64,000 nt of DNA, taken from assembly GCA_009735695.1 (NCBI GenBank), contig SRSL01000001.1, positions 1,240,048 through 1,304,047 on the forward strand, given 5' to 3'. The DNA is from Christiangramia bathymodioli. GTDB taxonomy: Bacteria; Bacteroidota; Bacteroidia; Flavobacteriales; Flavobacteriaceae. The position numbers and the translations under genes are program-made. Below the pieces are notes generated by a model that was not told the origin of the DNA, did not search any database, and was given only the letters and a program-made list of their open reading frames with translations. This document shows positions 1-10,426 of this stretch, in pieces. Numbering within the stretch: position 1 is the stretch's first letter; each line of letters opens with the position of its first letter.

Positions 1-123
1 TGGAAAGAATTTCTGCCGCCCGGTTTTCAGAAGATATCTTTTTTCCCTGAACTGTGGTCTGAGCAGGAAAAGCAGGAGTGGGGAAAGCAATGGGTAAATC
101 ATACTTTTAATACTGAAAAATAA
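1..123 (+). CDS. C-terminal fragment of an unidentified protein
   Basis: The window opens inside a reading frame that runs from base 1 to a TAA at 121-123, giving the last 40 residues of a protein. The fragment is rich in Trp, Gln and Glu and ends in a lysine; I do not recognise the family. It is followed after 12 bases by the M23 peptidase gene on the same strand, so the two may be co-transcribed. The start and most of the protein are outside the window. Confidence 0.6.
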   Translation, partial: WKEFLPPGFQKISFFPELWSEQEKQEWGKQWVNHTFNTEK

Positions 124-135
124 AAAAGCATAAAA

Positions 136-1368
136 TTGAAGAAATTAGGTTTATTGTTTGTGATGATGCTGGCAATTGTTGCCTGCAATGATGATGAGAA
201 GGACCAGGCTGTAAAAGAAGTCAAAGTGGAAAAACCTGCTCCTGTAAAGAAGGAGTATGGGTTTATCTTGGACGATTTTGAGGTTTTAAAAGATACGATC
301 CAGTCTGGTGACAGTTTTGGTTTTATAATGAATGAGAATGGGGTAGATCACGGAAAGGTTTTTGAGATTTCCGAAAAGGTGAAGGATACCTTCAATCCTG
401 CCAGGATCACCGCCGGAAAAAAATATATGATCCTGAAGGCAAAAGATTCTGCCAGGACTCCCCAGTATTTCATCTACGAAAACGATAAGATCAATTATAC
501 GGTGGTTGCCCTTGGAGACAGTATCTATGCTGAAACCCGTAAAAGACCTGTTACCGTAAAAAGAAGGGAAGTTTCTGGAGTGATCGTCTCATCGCTTTCA
601 GAAGCTATACAGGAGCAGGGGCTAAGTAACCTGCTCGTTTATGAGCTATCTAATATTTACCAGTGGAGCATAGACTTTTTCAGGCTTCAGAAGGGCGACC
701 AGTTCAAGATGGTCTATCACGAAAAATACATCGAAGACACCATCTTCGCGGGTATCGAGAAGGTAGATGCCGCTGTCTTTAAACATTCGGAAAAACCATT
801 TTATGCCTTTAGATATAATGTGGATTCCCTTACGAATAAGCCAAGTTTTTACGATGAGGAGGCTAAGGCATTACAAAGTTTCTTCCTGAAAGCCCCGCTT
901 AATTATTCAAGGATTTCCTCAAGATATACCAAAAGAAGGTTCCACCCGGTTCAGAAGAGATGGAAAGCGCATCTTGGAACCGACTATGCCGCACCTTATA
1001 ATACTCCAATCGTAAGTACGGCTAATGGAACCGTGATCGCTTCGGGATATACTTCCGGGAACGGAAATTATGTGAAAGTAAGACACAACGGTAAATACAC
1101 TACCCAGTACCTGCACATGACCAAAAGAGCGGTGAGAAAAGGCCAGGTGGTGAAGCAGGGAGACGTGATAGGTTATGTTGGAAGTACCGGACTGGCAACT
1201 GGGCCGCACGTATGTTATCGATTCTGGGTGAACGGTAAGCAGGTGGATCCTTACAGGCAAAACCTTCCTTCAGCCGAAAAGATCAAAGAAGAACTGAAAG
1301 ATGAATATTTTGCTTATATCCAGCCATTAAAAGCAGAATTAGAAGAAATTGAATATAAAAGTATTTAG
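136..1368 (+). CDS. M23 family peptidase lipoprotein (LytM-like)
   Basis: Predicted cell-envelope peptidoglycan endopeptidase or LytM-fold regulator, 410 residues. A lipoprotein signal peptide ends in the lipobox IVAC with Cys17. The start must be the TTG at 136: a TAA lies in frame 15 bases upstream and the first ATG codons (residues 10-11) would cut into the signal peptide. The C-terminal third holds the M23 domain: His279 and Asp283 form the HxxxD metal site, His327 sits in YLHM, and the GPHVCYRF segment at about 356-363 corresponds to the family's GPHLH motif, but with Cys360 where the second His is expected. The stop codon abuts the pgi ATG with no gap, so the two genes are very likely one transcript. 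Catalytic activity is likely by family but the Cys substitution leaves some doubt. Confidence 0.85.
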   Translation: MKKLGLLFVMMLAIVACNDDEKDQAVKEVKVEKPAPVKKEYGFILDDFEVLKDTIQSGDSFGFIMNENGVDHGKVFEISEKVKDTFNPARITAGKKYMILKAKDSARTPQYFIYENDKINYTVVALGDSIYAETRKRPVTVKRREVSGVIVSSLSEAIQEQGLSNLLVYELSNIYQWSIDFFRLQKGDQFKMVYHEKYIEDTIFAGIEKVDAAVFKHSEKPFYAFRYNVDSLTNKPSFYDEEAKALQSFFLKAPLNYSRISSRYTKRRFHPVQKRWKAHLGTDYAAPYNTPIVSTANGTVIASGYTSGNGNYVKVRHNGKYTTQYLHMTKRAVRKGQVVKQGDVIGYVGSTGLATGPHVCYRFWVNGKQVDPYRQNLPSAEKIKEELKDEYFAYIQPLKAELEEIEYKSI

Positions 1369-3003
1369 ATGAAAGCGATTAATCCAACCACTACTAAAGC
1401 CTGGAAAGAACTAGAAAAGCATTTTGAAGAGATACGGGATGTGCATATGAAGGATATGTTCAGCCAGGATCCTTCGCGTGCAGAAAAATTCAGTATAAAG
1501 TGGGAGGATTTCTATGTTGATTATTCTAAAAACCGAATTGACGAGAACACCCGTAAATTGCTCCTGGAGCTAGCTTCAGAATGTGGTTTAAAAGAAGCCA
1601 TGGACGCTTATTTTGGCGGAAAAGCTATCAACCAAACCGAAAATCGTGCAGTCTTACATACAGCTTTAAGAGCCGATAAGAATGCCAACATTGAACTCGA
1701 TGGAAAGAATGTGGTTCCTGAGGTTAATAAGGTAAAAGAGAAAATCAAAGATTTTAGCTTTGAGGTAATTAGCGGGGCCAAAAAAGGTTATACCGGCAAA
1801 CCCTTTACCGATGTGGTGAATATCGGGATTGGAGGTTCAGACCTTGGACCTGCTATGGTGACCGAAAGTTTGAAATTCTACCAGAATCATCTCAATCTTC
1901 ATTTTATTTCCAATGTAGATGGAGATCATGTTCATGAAACCATCAAGGACCTGAATCCTGAAACCACGCTTTTTGTGATTGTTTCCAAGACATTTACCAC
2001 CATGGAAACACTTAGTAATGCTACTACTGCGAGGGAATGGTTCCTGAAATCGGTACCCGAGACTGAAGTAGGTAAGCATTTTGTTGCAGTTTCTACAAAC
2101 CTTGAAAAAGTGGAAGCTTTTGGGATCTCTTCAGAAAACATTTTCCCGATGTGGGACTGGGTTGGTGGACGGTTTTCACTTTGGAGCGCGGTTGGACTTT
2201 CCATATCACTTGCCGTGGGATTCGAAAATTTTACAGCTCTTTTGGAAGGTGCTTATAAAATGGATGAGCATTTTAAGAACACAAATTTTGAAGAGAATCT
2301 TCCGGTTCAGCTTGCCCTGTTAACCATTTGGTACAATAACTTCTTTAAAGCTGAAAGCGAAGCCATTATTCCTTATTCTCAATATCTGGAAAAATTCCCC
2401 TCTTATCTTCAGCAGGCCATAATGGAAAGCAATGGTAAAAGCGTGGATCGTAATGGGAATAAGGTGAATTACCAAACCGGAAATATTATCTGGGGGGAAC
2501 CGGGAACCAATTCCCAGCATGCTTTTTTCCAGTTGATCCACCAGGGAACCAAATTGATCCCTGCCGATTTTATCGGTTTTAAGAATTCCCTTTTTAGAGA
2601 TCGTGATCACCAGGACAAATTAATGGCTAATTTCTTCGCGCAAACTGAAGCCTTACTGAATGGAAAGGACGAAGATGCCGTGGTTGAGGAGTTAAAATTT
2701 AAAAAATTCAGTTCAGAGGAGATCGAAAAAATAAAAGCCTTTAAGGTTTTTGAAGGAAACAGGCCTACTACCACCATCTTGATAGATAAACTAACTCCGG
2801 AAAGCCTGGGTAAATTGATCGCCCTTTACGAACACAGGATTTTTGTGCAAGGTGTGATCTGGAATATCTTCAGTTACGACCAGTGGGGAGTGGAATTAGG
2901 AAAGCAACTGGCCACCAAGATCCTTTCAGATTTTGAAAGCGAAAATTTTGAAGGTCACGATTCTTCTACAAGCAATTTGCTGAAAAATTATTTAAGCAAA
3001 TAA
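1369..3003 (+). CDS. pgi: Glucose-6-phosphate isomerase
   Basis: Cytoplasmic interconversion of glucose 6-phosphate and fructose 6-phosphate in glycolysis and gluconeogenesis. The 544-residue length fits the long bacterial/eukaryotic PGI form. The substrate phosphate loop [10 protein letters not shown] is present near residue 150; the catalytic set is intact: Glu353 in MESNG, His384 in GTNSQHAF and Lys512 in [10 protein letters not shown]. The ATG starts on the base after the TAG of the M23 peptidase gene, indicating translational coupling. No terminator is obvious in the 183 bases before the next gene. Confidence 0.97.
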   Translation: MKAINPTTTKAWKELEKHFEEIRDVHMKDMFSQDPSRAEKFSIKWEDFYVDYSKNRIDENTRKLLLELASECGLKEAMDAYFGGKAINQTENRAVLHTALRADKNANIELDGKNVVPEVNKVKEKIKDFSFEVISGAKKGYTGKPFTDVVNIGIGGSDLGPAMVTESLKFYQNHLNLHFISNVDGDHVHETIKDLNPETTLFVIVSKTFTTMETLSNATTAREWFLKSVPETEVGKHFVAVSTNLEKVEAFGISSENIFPMWDWVGGRFSLWSAVGLSISLAVGFENFTALLEGAYKMDEHFKNTNFEENLPVQLALLTIWYNNFFKAESEAIIPYSQYLEKFPSYLQQAIMESNGKSVDRNGNKVNYQTGNIIWGEPGTNSQHAFFQLIHQGTKLIPADFIGFKNSLFRDRDHQDKLMANFFAQTEALLNGKDEDAVVEELKFKKFSSEEIEKIKAFKVFEGNRPTTTILIDKLTPESLGKLIALYEHRIFVQGVIWNIFSYDQWGVELGKQLATKILSDFESENFEGHDSSTSNLLKNYLSK

Positions 3004-3061
3004 GGAAAATTCCTGTTAAAAGACACAACCGTTTTTTAACATTCATATAATCAGGCGTTTA

Positions 3062-3069
3062 TAATTTTG
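3062..3069 (+). promoter_or_regulatory. Possible Bacteroidota -7 element (TAATTTTG)
   Basis: TAATTTTG fits the TAnnTTTG consensus of the Bacteroidota primary sigma factor, 117 bases before the first TonB receptor. No TTTG is found at the usual 19-21 base spacing upstream, so this is a weak call. Confidence 0.3.
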
Positions 3070-3186
3070 TTTTAGTTTTACGTCGCTTATCTGTTATTCT
3101 TATCGATTAATGGATTTGCGGCTAAATTTAAAGTGAGAAATAATAAAATATTTCTGCTTTAGAATATCTAAACAAAACTATAACGT

Positions 3187-5847
3187 ATGAGAAAAGTACT
3201 ACTACTGGCGATGCTTTTAGCTTCAGCCACAATTTTTGCTCAGGGAACAGTTACCGGTACGGTTTACGATTCAGAAATGAATTCTCCGCTGCCTGGTGCT
3301 ACGGTGCTTGTTTCCGGTACCAACACCGGAACTTCAACAGATTTTGATGGTAATTTCAGCATTGATGTACCGGCCAGTTCCGGAACGCTGGAAATCAGTT
3401 TCGTAGGTTATGAAACCAAACGTTTGCCGTTTAGCCTGGTAGACGGAAAAGCCGAACTAGGCCAGATCATCCTGAATACCGATGCCGGTGCACTTTCCGA
3501 AATCGTAGTGATCGGGTCTGGGGTTATCGACCTCGAGGAAGATCGACAAACGCCCATCGCGGTTTCTACTATCAGGCGTGGCGAGATTCAGCAAAAGGCT
3601 GCCGGGAACGTTGAATTTCCCGAAGTTATGAAAAGTGTGCCTTCTGTTTATGTATCCAACCAAACCGGTTTTGGTGATTCACAGATGTTCCTGCGTGGTT
3701 TTAGCCAGGCAAACACAGCTTTCCTTTTAAATGGTCAGCCAATCAACGGGATGGAAGATGGTTTGATGTACTGGTCCAACTGGTCCGGGATGACCGATAT
3801 TGCCAATGCCGTTCAGGTACAACGTGGTTTAGGTTCTTCTAAACTGGCCATCTCATCGGTTGGTGGAACCGTGAACATCGTGTCTAAAACCACCGATAAG
3901 ACCGAAGGCGGATTTGGTAGATTTCTAACAGGAAATGACAGTTTCTTTAAAGCAACTGCAGCTTACGATTCTGGTTTGAATGATAAAGGCTGGGGTTTTT
4001 CTGTTTTACTGGACCACTGGCAGGGTCATAGAAAATTCAGCGAAGGAACCTTTGGTGAAGGACAAAACTATTTCCTTTCGATAGGAAAACTTCTGGGAGA
4101 TCATAATTTCAACTTTTTAATCTTCGGAGCACCACAGTTACATGGCCAGGTATGGTCGCAGCCAAGGGAAGTTGCTGATGTTTTCAGAAAATATAACCAG
4201 CACTGGGGTGTTGATGAAGGTGAAATTGAGTCGGAACGTACCAATTTCTACCATAAACCGGTAATGAACCTTAACTGGGACTGGAATATGAGTGATGCTT
4301 CCAATCTTTCAACCGTGGTTTACGCTTCCTGGGGACGAGGAGGTGGAACAGGTCCAAGAGGAGGCCGGCCTATTCGAGAGCCAGATTACAATATCGAAGG
4401 AGTTGAGATCGACGGGCAAATAGATTATGATGCTATTCGAGCAGATAATGCCCAGATTGGAGTTGGAGGAGATTTTGATAATCCGCTTGGTGCCGGTTAC
4501 ATTCGTAGGGCTTCTATGAACAACCACCAGTGGTATGGGCTGGTTTCTAACTTTCAGACTCAATTTAGTGAAAGCCTGAGTTTTAATGTTGGAGCAGATT
4601 TCAGATTTTATACCGGAGATCACTTCAGGCAGGTGATCGATTTTTATGATCTTACAGGCTGGTCTAACGACAGGCCTGACGATCGAATCGTAAGAGAATC
4701 CTTCAGCATAAACCCGTGGCAGACCTTATTTGATTATGCCGATGAGGATGAAAGGATCAATTATGATTATTCCGAAGATATCAACTATCAGGGTATATTT
4801 TCGCAGATCGAATATGCCGCCGAAAAATTTTCGATTTTCTTCCAGGGTGCTTTATCCAATCAATCCTACCAGAGGCAGGATCGGTTCGCGACCGATGCCA
4901 GCGGAAATCAAACAACGCTTGAGTCAGATAAGGCTAATAAGATCGGGTTTAACATCAAGGGAGGAGCTGCCTATAGCTTCAATGATCAGCATAAAGTTTT
5001 TGTGAATTCGGGTTTTTATTCGAGACAACCGTTTCTTGACAACATCTTCTCCGGAACAGCTGAACTGGCTACTCCCGAAGTAGATAACGAGGAGATCACC
5101 GGGCTGGAAGCCGGGTATAGATTTGAAATTCCAAACTTCCGTGCGAATGTGAACGTTTACAGGACCGAGTGGGCTAACAGGTTTATTTCCAATGGAAATT
5201 CAATTATCGAGCGATCTACGGGAGAAGAGATCGACCTGAGTCGGGAGCAGACCGATGTAACCCAGCTTCACTCTGGATTGGAGATCGATCTTACCTACAG
5301 GTTATACAATAATTTAAGAATTGGAGCCTATACTTCTATTGGAAACTGGGAATTCTCGGGTTCTACTCCGTATAGAAGCCGGGACTTCAGAGATAATACT
5401 TATTTCGATAATGAAGACCTGGATGATTATACCGATAGGGATGGAAATGATCTGCCGGCTAATTTCTTCTCTGGAAATGTGAACCTGGACGGTGTGGAAT
5501 TGGGTAATGCACCGCAATTTACCTTAGGAGCGAATTTTTTATATGAGGTGACCAATGACTTTGAATTTGGCGTGGACTGGAACTTTTTTGACAGGCTTTA
5601 TGAATTCGTAGATGTTTCTGATGTGGTGAGCGAGGGTAATTCTTATGAAACCACCGAATTGGATAGTTACTCGGTATTTGATTTTACCACCAGTTATAAT
5701 TTTGATATTGGAAGTAATAATGACATCATTTTAAGAGCCAATATCTATAACCTGTTCAATAGTGCATATATAAATCAAACAGATGCTTTTGGTGTTTTCT
5801 ACGGAAATGGACGAACCTGGAATGCAAGTGTGACCTATAGGTTTTGA
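3187..5847 (+). CDS. TonB-dependent outer-membrane receptor 1 with carboxypeptidase-like N-domain
   Basis: Outer-membrane active transporter energised by TonB-ExbBD. 886 residues: signal peptide ending at ATIFAQG (about residue 20), a carboxypeptidase-regulatory-like beta domain (about 22-100, with the family hallmark DFDGNFSI), plug domain (about 120-240) and a beta-barrel ending in the typical terminal aromatic residue (VTYRF). The plug carries YWSNWSGMTD near residue 195, a signature also present in the two other receptors of the region. No SusD-type partner follows; an intrinsic terminator ends the gene, so it is probably its own transcript. The substrate is not identifiable from sequence; neighbouring secreted nucleases suggest nucleic acid fragments, which is inference. 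Confidence 0.92.
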   Translation: MRKVLLLAMLLASATIFAQGTVTGTVYDSEMNSPLPGATVLVSGTNTGTSTDFDGNFSIDVPASSGTLEISFVGYETKRLPFSLVDGKAELGQIILNTDAGALSEIVVIGSGVIDLEEDRQTPIAVSTIRRGEIQQKAAGNVEFPEVMKSVPSVYVSNQTGFGDSQMFLRGFSQANTAFLLNGQPINGMEDGLMYWSNWSGMTDIANAVQVQRGLGSSKLAISSVGGTVNIVSKTTDKTEGGFGRFLTGNDSFFKATAAYDSGLNDKGWGFSVLLDHWQGHRKFSEGTFGEGQNYFLSIGKLLGDHNFNFLIFGAPQLHGQVWSQPREVADVFRKYNQHWGVDEGEIESERTNFYHKPVMNLNWDWNMSDASNLSTVVYASWGRGGGTGPRGGRPIREPDYNIEGVEIDGQIDYDAIRADNAQIGVGGDFDNPLGAGYIRRASMNNHQWYGLVSNFQTQFSESLSFNVGADFRFYTGDHFRQVIDFYDLTGWSNDRPDDRIVRESFSINPWQTLFDYADEDERINYDYSEDINYQGIFSQIEYAAEKFSIFFQGALSNQSYQRQDRFATDASGNQTTLESDKANKIGFNIKGGAAYSFNDQHKVFVNSGFYSRQPFLDNIFSGTAELATPEVDNEEITGLEAGYRFEIPNFRANVNVYRTEWANRFISNGNSIIERSTGEEIDLSREQTDVTQLHSGLEIDLTYRLYNNLRIGAYTSIGNWEFSGSTPYRSRDFRDNTYFDNEDLDDYTDRDGNDLPANFFSGNVNLDGVELGNAPQFTLGANFLYEVTNDFEFGVDWNFFDRLYEFVDVSDVVSEGNSYETTELDSYSVFDFTTSYNFDIGSNNDIILRANIYNLFNSAYINQTDAFGVFYGNGRTWNASVTYRF

Positions 5848-5873
5848 TCAAAAATTGATAATAATTCTATTAA

Positions 5874-5907
5874 ATAGCTCCAGATATCTTCTGGAGCTAT
5901 TTTTTTT
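5874..5907 (+). terminator. Intrinsic terminator after TonB receptor 1
   Basis: Perfect 11-bp stem (5874-5884 with 5890-5900), five-base loop and a T run directly after. It separates receptor 1 from the following receptor and lipoprotein. The remaining 220 bases to the next gene are AT-rich and hold no clear gene or consensus promoter. Confidence 0.9.
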
Positions 5908-6129
5908 AACATATTTTTTGCATTAAACCGTTATTAACCGGTAAACCACTGAAATACAGATAAATATTTCTTTCCTCAATGTTTTAGGGCCTTGATAATT
6001 AATCACTTAAATCGTTTTCGTTAATAAAAAACATGTTTTAGTTAAAAATCTTAACATTTAAATAATGCAGGTTCCGTGAGAATACGCTTTTTTTGCACCG
6101 AATTTAAATCAAACACAAACTATTAAAAC

Positions 6130-8679
6130 ATGAGGAAATTATTATTCTTAGCGTTGTTTTTAACTTCTGCTACGATTTTTGCTCAAGGAACCATTACTGG
6201 TAAGGTAATGGATTCGGAAACTAATGGACCGCTTCCGGGTGCCAATGTGAAGGTTGCCGGAACATCCAATGGTACAATGACCGATTTCGATGGAAATTTC
6301 AGTCTTGATGTAGGGTCAGCTGAAGGTTCTATCGAAGTAAGCTTTATCGGTTACGAGACCAAAAAAGTCTCTTTTTCAATTACAGAAGGCAGCCTTGACT
6401 TAGGTGAGATCGTTCTTTCTCCTGATGCCGGTGCGCTTGACGAAATTGTGATTACCACTTATTCCCTGGCAATAGACAGGAAAACTCCTGTTGCTGTATC
6501 TACTATTAAAACAGAAGATATAGAACTGCGTTTGAGTAATAAGGAATTCCCTGAAATTCTTAAAACTACTCCTGGTATCTACGCTCACAAGCAGGGTGGA
6601 GGTTACGGAGATGCTGAACTTCGTCTTAGAGGTTTTGACTCAGAGAACGTAGCCGTAATGATCAACGGTGTGCCGGTAAACGACATGGAAAATGGTCGTG
6701 TTTACTGGAGTAACTGGGCAGGTCTTTCAGATGTGACCAGAACCATGCAGGTTCAAAGAGGTCTTGGGGCTTCTAAAGTTGCCGTACCATCTATTGGAGG
6801 TACCGTTAACATCGTAACTAAATCTACCGATGCTGTACAGGGAGGTAACATTTTCACTACAACTGGTAACGATGGTTATTTTAAAGTAGGAGGAACTGTT
6901 TCTACAGGAAAACTGGAAAACGGATTTGCTGCTACTGTATCGGCTTCAAGAACTTCAGGTAATGGTTTCGTAGACGGAACTGAATTCACCGGATATTCTT
7001 ATTTCGTGAACTTCGCGAAAGAGATCAACGAAGATCACGAACTTTCTTTCACCGCTTTTGGTGCGCCCCAGGAGCACGGTCAGCGTGAGACTGCACATAA
7101 CATCAGCGTATACCGTGATAGCGAAAGAGGAAGAAGATTTAACGGTGACTGGGGATACCTTAACGGAGAGGTTACTCATATCCAGGATAACTTTTACCAC
7201 AAGCCACAGTTGTCTCTAAATCACTACTGGGATATTTCTAACCGTAGCCAGCTTTCTACTGCTGTTTACGCTTCTTTCGGAACCGGTGGTGGTGGAGGAT
7301 ACGAAGGAGCTGCTAACCTTAGAAGTGTGGACTCTCCATACAGAAGCGGATACCTTCAGCCTTTCGACCTTGATCAGGTAGTGAACGAGAATGTTGAAAA
7401 CGGAGCTCTAGGTTCAGAAACCATTCTATATAACTCTAGAAACGACCATAACTGGTATGGTGCACTTTCTACTTTTACAACCGATATTACTGAAGATATC
7501 GAGCTTCTTGCCGGTATCGATTTGAGATACTACAAAGGAAAGCACTTCCAGGAAGTAAAAGATCTTCTAGGTGGTTCTTACTGGCTTGACGAAGGAAGTA
7601 ACCAAAACAACCCAACCAATGTTGCTCGTGTAGGTGATAAGATCAACTACTACAATGACGGATTGGTACACTGGGAAGGTGGATTCCTTCAGGCAGAGTA
7701 TTCTAAGAACGATTTCACAACTTTCATTTCTGGATCTATCTCGAATACCTCTTATAAAAGAATTGACTACTTCAACTACCTTGATTCAGACCCGTTACAG
7801 GAAACTGACTGGATAAGCTTTGTAGCTCCAAGTATCAAGGGTGGTGCGAACTATAACCTAGATGAAAACCATAATGTTTTTGCTAATATTGGATTCTTTG
7901 AAAGAGCACCTTTCATGAACCAGGTTTTCCAGAACTATAGAAATGATATTAACGACGAGGCTAAGAACCAGAAGGTATTTAGTTATGAGTTAGGTTATGG
8001 ATACCGAAGCGGAAAATTAAGAGCGAATGTAAACCTTTATCGTACAAGATGGAATGATAAGCCGTTTACTCAGTCTTTCTTCGATACTGAAACTGAAGAG
8101 AACTATTTCGCAAACATCCTTGGAGTTGATGCACTTCACCAGGGTATTGAGATCGATTTCGTATACGAACCATTCGATAACCTTACCATTACTGGGATGG
8201 CTTCTATTGGTGACTGGAAATGGGATAGTAACGTAAGTGATGTTTACATTTTCGACCAGGAACAGAATCCTGTGAATGATGAACCAATCGAGCTTTTCCT
8301 TGAAGAAGTTCCTGTTGGTGGAGCTGCTCAGAACACCTTCGCTCTTGGAGGAGATTATGAAGCTTTTGAAAACACAAATGTTCGAGTGAACTGGACCTAT
8401 GCAGATAACCTGTTTGCTGAATTTGATCCGCTAGGAGTAAGTTCTTCAGACGATTACGCACCATGGCAATTGCCTTCTTACGGGCTTGTTGACCTTGGTC
8501 TAACTCACAGATTCCAGATCGCTTCCCTTTCAGCTACATTGAATGGAAACGTAAACAACGTGCTGGATACAGAATATGTAAGCTTTGGTTTTGACGGTTC
8601 AGACTCAAATGCACAAACAGCTTCTGTATGGTACGGTTTCGGACGTACTTATACACTAGGACTGAAAGTTCAATTCTAA
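6130..8679 (+). CDS. TonB-dependent outer-membrane receptor 2
   Basis: 849-residue TonB receptor and tandem paralogue of receptor 1: the signal peptides and first 60 residues of the two are nearly the same (SATIFAQG, then the carboxypeptidase-like domain with DFDGNFSL). The plug has LRGFDSENVAVMINGVPVND followed by YWSNWAGLSD near residue 192; the barrel ends in LGLKVQF. The codon choice looks more uniform than in flanking genes (many AAC, GGA, CTT), as in strongly expressed genes; this is an impression, not a calculation. Ten bases separate it from the repeat lipoprotein at 8690, so they are probably one transcript and a receptor/surface-lipoprotein pair analogous to SusC/SusD, although the lipoprotein is not SusD. 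Confidence 0.93.
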   Translation: MRKLLFLALFLTSATIFAQGTITGKVMDSETNGPLPGANVKVAGTSNGTMTDFDGNFSLDVGSAEGSIEVSFIGYETKKVSFSITEGSLDLGEIVLSPDAGALDEIVITTYSLAIDRKTPVAVSTIKTEDIELRLSNKEFPEILKTTPGIYAHKQGGGYGDAELRLRGFDSENVAVMINGVPVNDMENGRVYWSNWAGLSDVTRTMQVQRGLGASKVAVPSIGGTVNIVTKSTDAVQGGNIFTTTGNDGYFKVGGTVSTGKLENGFAATVSASRTSGNGFVDGTEFTGYSYFVNFAKEINEDHELSFTAFGAPQEHGQRETAHNISVYRDSERGRRFNGDWGYLNGEVTHIQDNFYHKPQLSLNHYWDISNRSQLSTAVYASFGTGGGGGYEGAANLRSVDSPYRSGYLQPFDLDQVVNENVENGALGSETILYNSRNDHNWYGALSTFTTDITEDIELLAGIDLRYYKGKHFQEVKDLLGGSYWLDEGSNQNNPTNVARVGDKINYYNDGLVHWEGGFLQAEYSKNDFTTFISGSISNTSYKRIDYFNYLDSDPLQETDWISFVAPSIKGGANYNLDENHNVFANIGFFERAPFMNQVFQNYRNDINDEAKNQKVFSYELGYGYRSGKLRANVNLYRTRWNDKPFTQSFFDTETEENYFANILGVDALHQGIEIDFVYEPFDNLTITGMASIGDWKWDSNVSDVYIFDQEQNPVNDEPIELFLEEVPVGGAAQNTFALGGDYEAFENTNVRVNWTYADNLFAEFDPLGVSSSDDYAPWQLPSYGLVDLGLTHRFQIASLSATLNGNVNNVLDTEYVSFGFDGSDSNAQTASVWYGFGRTYTLGLKVQF

Positions 8680-8689
8680 AAAAACAATC

Positions 8690-10402
8690 ATGAAAAATTT
8701 ATATTACCTAATAATGATGTTATTTGTAGGTTTCGCCTTCACCGGTTGTGAGCCTATGGAAGACATCCACGACGAAATAGATGCTACGCTGGATAACGTT
8801 GAAGGGAATATTGCTTATACCCTAACCGAGGATGATTATGAAGATATCCTTGAGTTTGCGTATCCTAATTTTAGCTCAGAAGAAGAAGCAAAGGAACTGA
8901 TTCCTGTTGTACTTTCTGAAAACTTTCCAGCTCTTGGTAAAGGATCTTCTGTTAACGTAAGCTATATGCTTTATGCTCCAATTAGTGTAGAGGATTATAC
9001 CCTTACTGCTGAAGATTATCCTGGAAGTAATGCTTATTTCTCTACTTCTTCTCAGGTTAGCTCTTTTCTTGAAGATAAATTCGAGACTACCGAAGAAGGA
9101 GATTATGTAACTGCTACTTATAATGTGGTTGCTAGTGACATTCCTTTCAAGTTTTCAGATTCAGACTATGACATCGTAGAAGATAAACTTGGAGATACTT
9201 ATGATGACCCATCTTACAGTGCGGCTCGTTATAATAACTTCGACAGAAGAGAAGGTGAAGATGCTTACTGGAGCGATGATATGATCTATGAGGCAATAGA
9301 TGCTGTACTTTCTGAAAGAATGGATGGAGTTACTGGTCAGCTTTACGAAGTAACTTACGATGTTTACACTGGAAGCCCGGGATCTGAAATGAAAACCGTT
9401 CGTTTCGATGGAAATTCTTACGTTGAATTCCAGACTACCCCTGATGGAGAGGCATATGAGATTACCGATGCTGATATCGAGTACATCGTTGCTGAACTTG
9501 CAGATGAGGATGGATTTGGTCCTTCTGTTTCTAACCTTGACAGCTACGGAAACTTTAACAGACAAACCGGAGGAAGTACCTACTGGAGCGATTCTATGCT
9601 AGAAACTGCTTTTGGTCTTGTTCTTACCAATAACTTCCCGGATGCTGAAGATGGTAAAGTATACGAGGTAGGATATGAGTACTACCAGGGAGGTATGAAT
9701 AACGGTACTTTCACCCTTATCAATAATGGTGGAACTTACGAGACTGCTACTTCTATCTCTACTATTGAAGAAACCAAGACTTTTGCTTACACCAACGGAA
9801 GCTGGAACATGCCATTGACACTTGAAGGTGCAGATTATTCTGCAATGGGTCAGTCGTATCCTAACTTCTCAGACCAGGATGAAGCGATGTACAAGATCGC
9901 TATCTGGTTAGAGATGATGTTCCCATATGCTGAAGAAGGAGATTTTGCTGCAGTGGCCTATGATTTCTACAGCGGAGGAGTGTCTACAAGATATGCGAAC
10001 TTCGTTTTCGAAGATGGTTCTTTTGAAGATGTACCTTCAGTGATCGAGCAGAAACTTCAGTTTGGATATGATGGAAACGTGTGGGTTCCAGATAATACGA
10101 TCAAGTATAGTTTAACTGGTTCAGATTATGCGATCATCGCAAGTGAACTTGAGGCTACTTATCCAAATGCTGTTTCAAGTATGGCTCGTTACAGTAACTT
10201 CGACAGAAGAGAAGGAAATTCAGCTTACTGGAGTGAGGAGATGATTCTTGAAGCGATGAACGTTCTTCTTGATGAAATAGCTCCTGATGCAGAAGAAGGA
10301 CAAAAATACCTTTTCACGTACGATATCTATAATGGTACTAATACCACAGAAGATATGTATGTGATCAAGGAAAATGGTGAATGGGTACTTTTTGTACAGT
10401 AA
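8690..10402 (+). CDS. Repeat-containing surface lipoprotein partner of receptor 2
   Basis: 570 residues, no family recognised. A lipoprotein signal ends at FTGC (Cys20) followed by acidic residues, as in surface-exposed Bacteroidota lipoproteins. The rest is about six repeats, at roughly 43-102, 103-152 (short), 153-255, 256-375, 376-472 and 473-570. Each opens with a Y/F-x-L/F-x-x-x-DY motif, then Y-x-NF, then (in four units) a YWS-x-x-M helix, and closes with a V-x-Y-D/E-x-Y strand. Units 3 and 6 share the string NFDRREG. The protein is very acidic. Its ten-base spacing from receptor 2 and a terminator just after it point to a two-gene transcript. A ligand-binding role at the mouth of the receptor is inferred from this position only. 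Confidence 0.8.
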   Translation: MKNLYYLIMMLFVGFAFTGCEPMEDIHDEIDATLDNVEGNIAYTLTEDDYEDILEFAYPNFSSEEEAKELIPVVLSENFPALGKGSSVNVSYMLYAPISVEDYTLTAEDYPGSNAYFSTSSQVSSFLEDKFETTEEGDYVTATYNVVASDIPFKFSDSDYDIVEDKLGDTYDDPSYSAARYNNFDRREGEDAYWSDDMIYEAIDAVLSERMDGVTGQLYEVTYDVYTGSPGSEMKTVRFDGNSYVEFQTTPDGEAYEITDADIEYIVAELADEDGFGPSVSNLDSYGNFNRQTGGSTYWSDSMLETAFGLVLTNNFPDAEDGKVYEVGYEYYQGGMNNGTFTLINNGGTYETATSISTIEETKTFAYTNGSWNMPLTLEGADYSAMGQSYPNFSDQDEAMYKIAIWLEMMFPYAEEGDFAAVAYDFYSGGVSTRYANFVFEDGSFEDVPSVIEQKLQFGYDGNVWVPDNTIKYSLTGSDYAIIASELEATYPNAVSSMARYSNFDRREGNSAYWSEEMILEAMNVLLDEIAPDAEEGQKYLFTYDIYNGTNTTEDMYVIKENGEWVLFVQ

Positions 10403-10426
10403 TCACCTGTTTTCTCAATAAATAAC

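Noticed and set aside
8690-10402. SusD-like lipoprotein
   Set aside because: Position fits, but there is no helical TPR-rich SusD pattern; the protein is made of short alpha/beta repeats.
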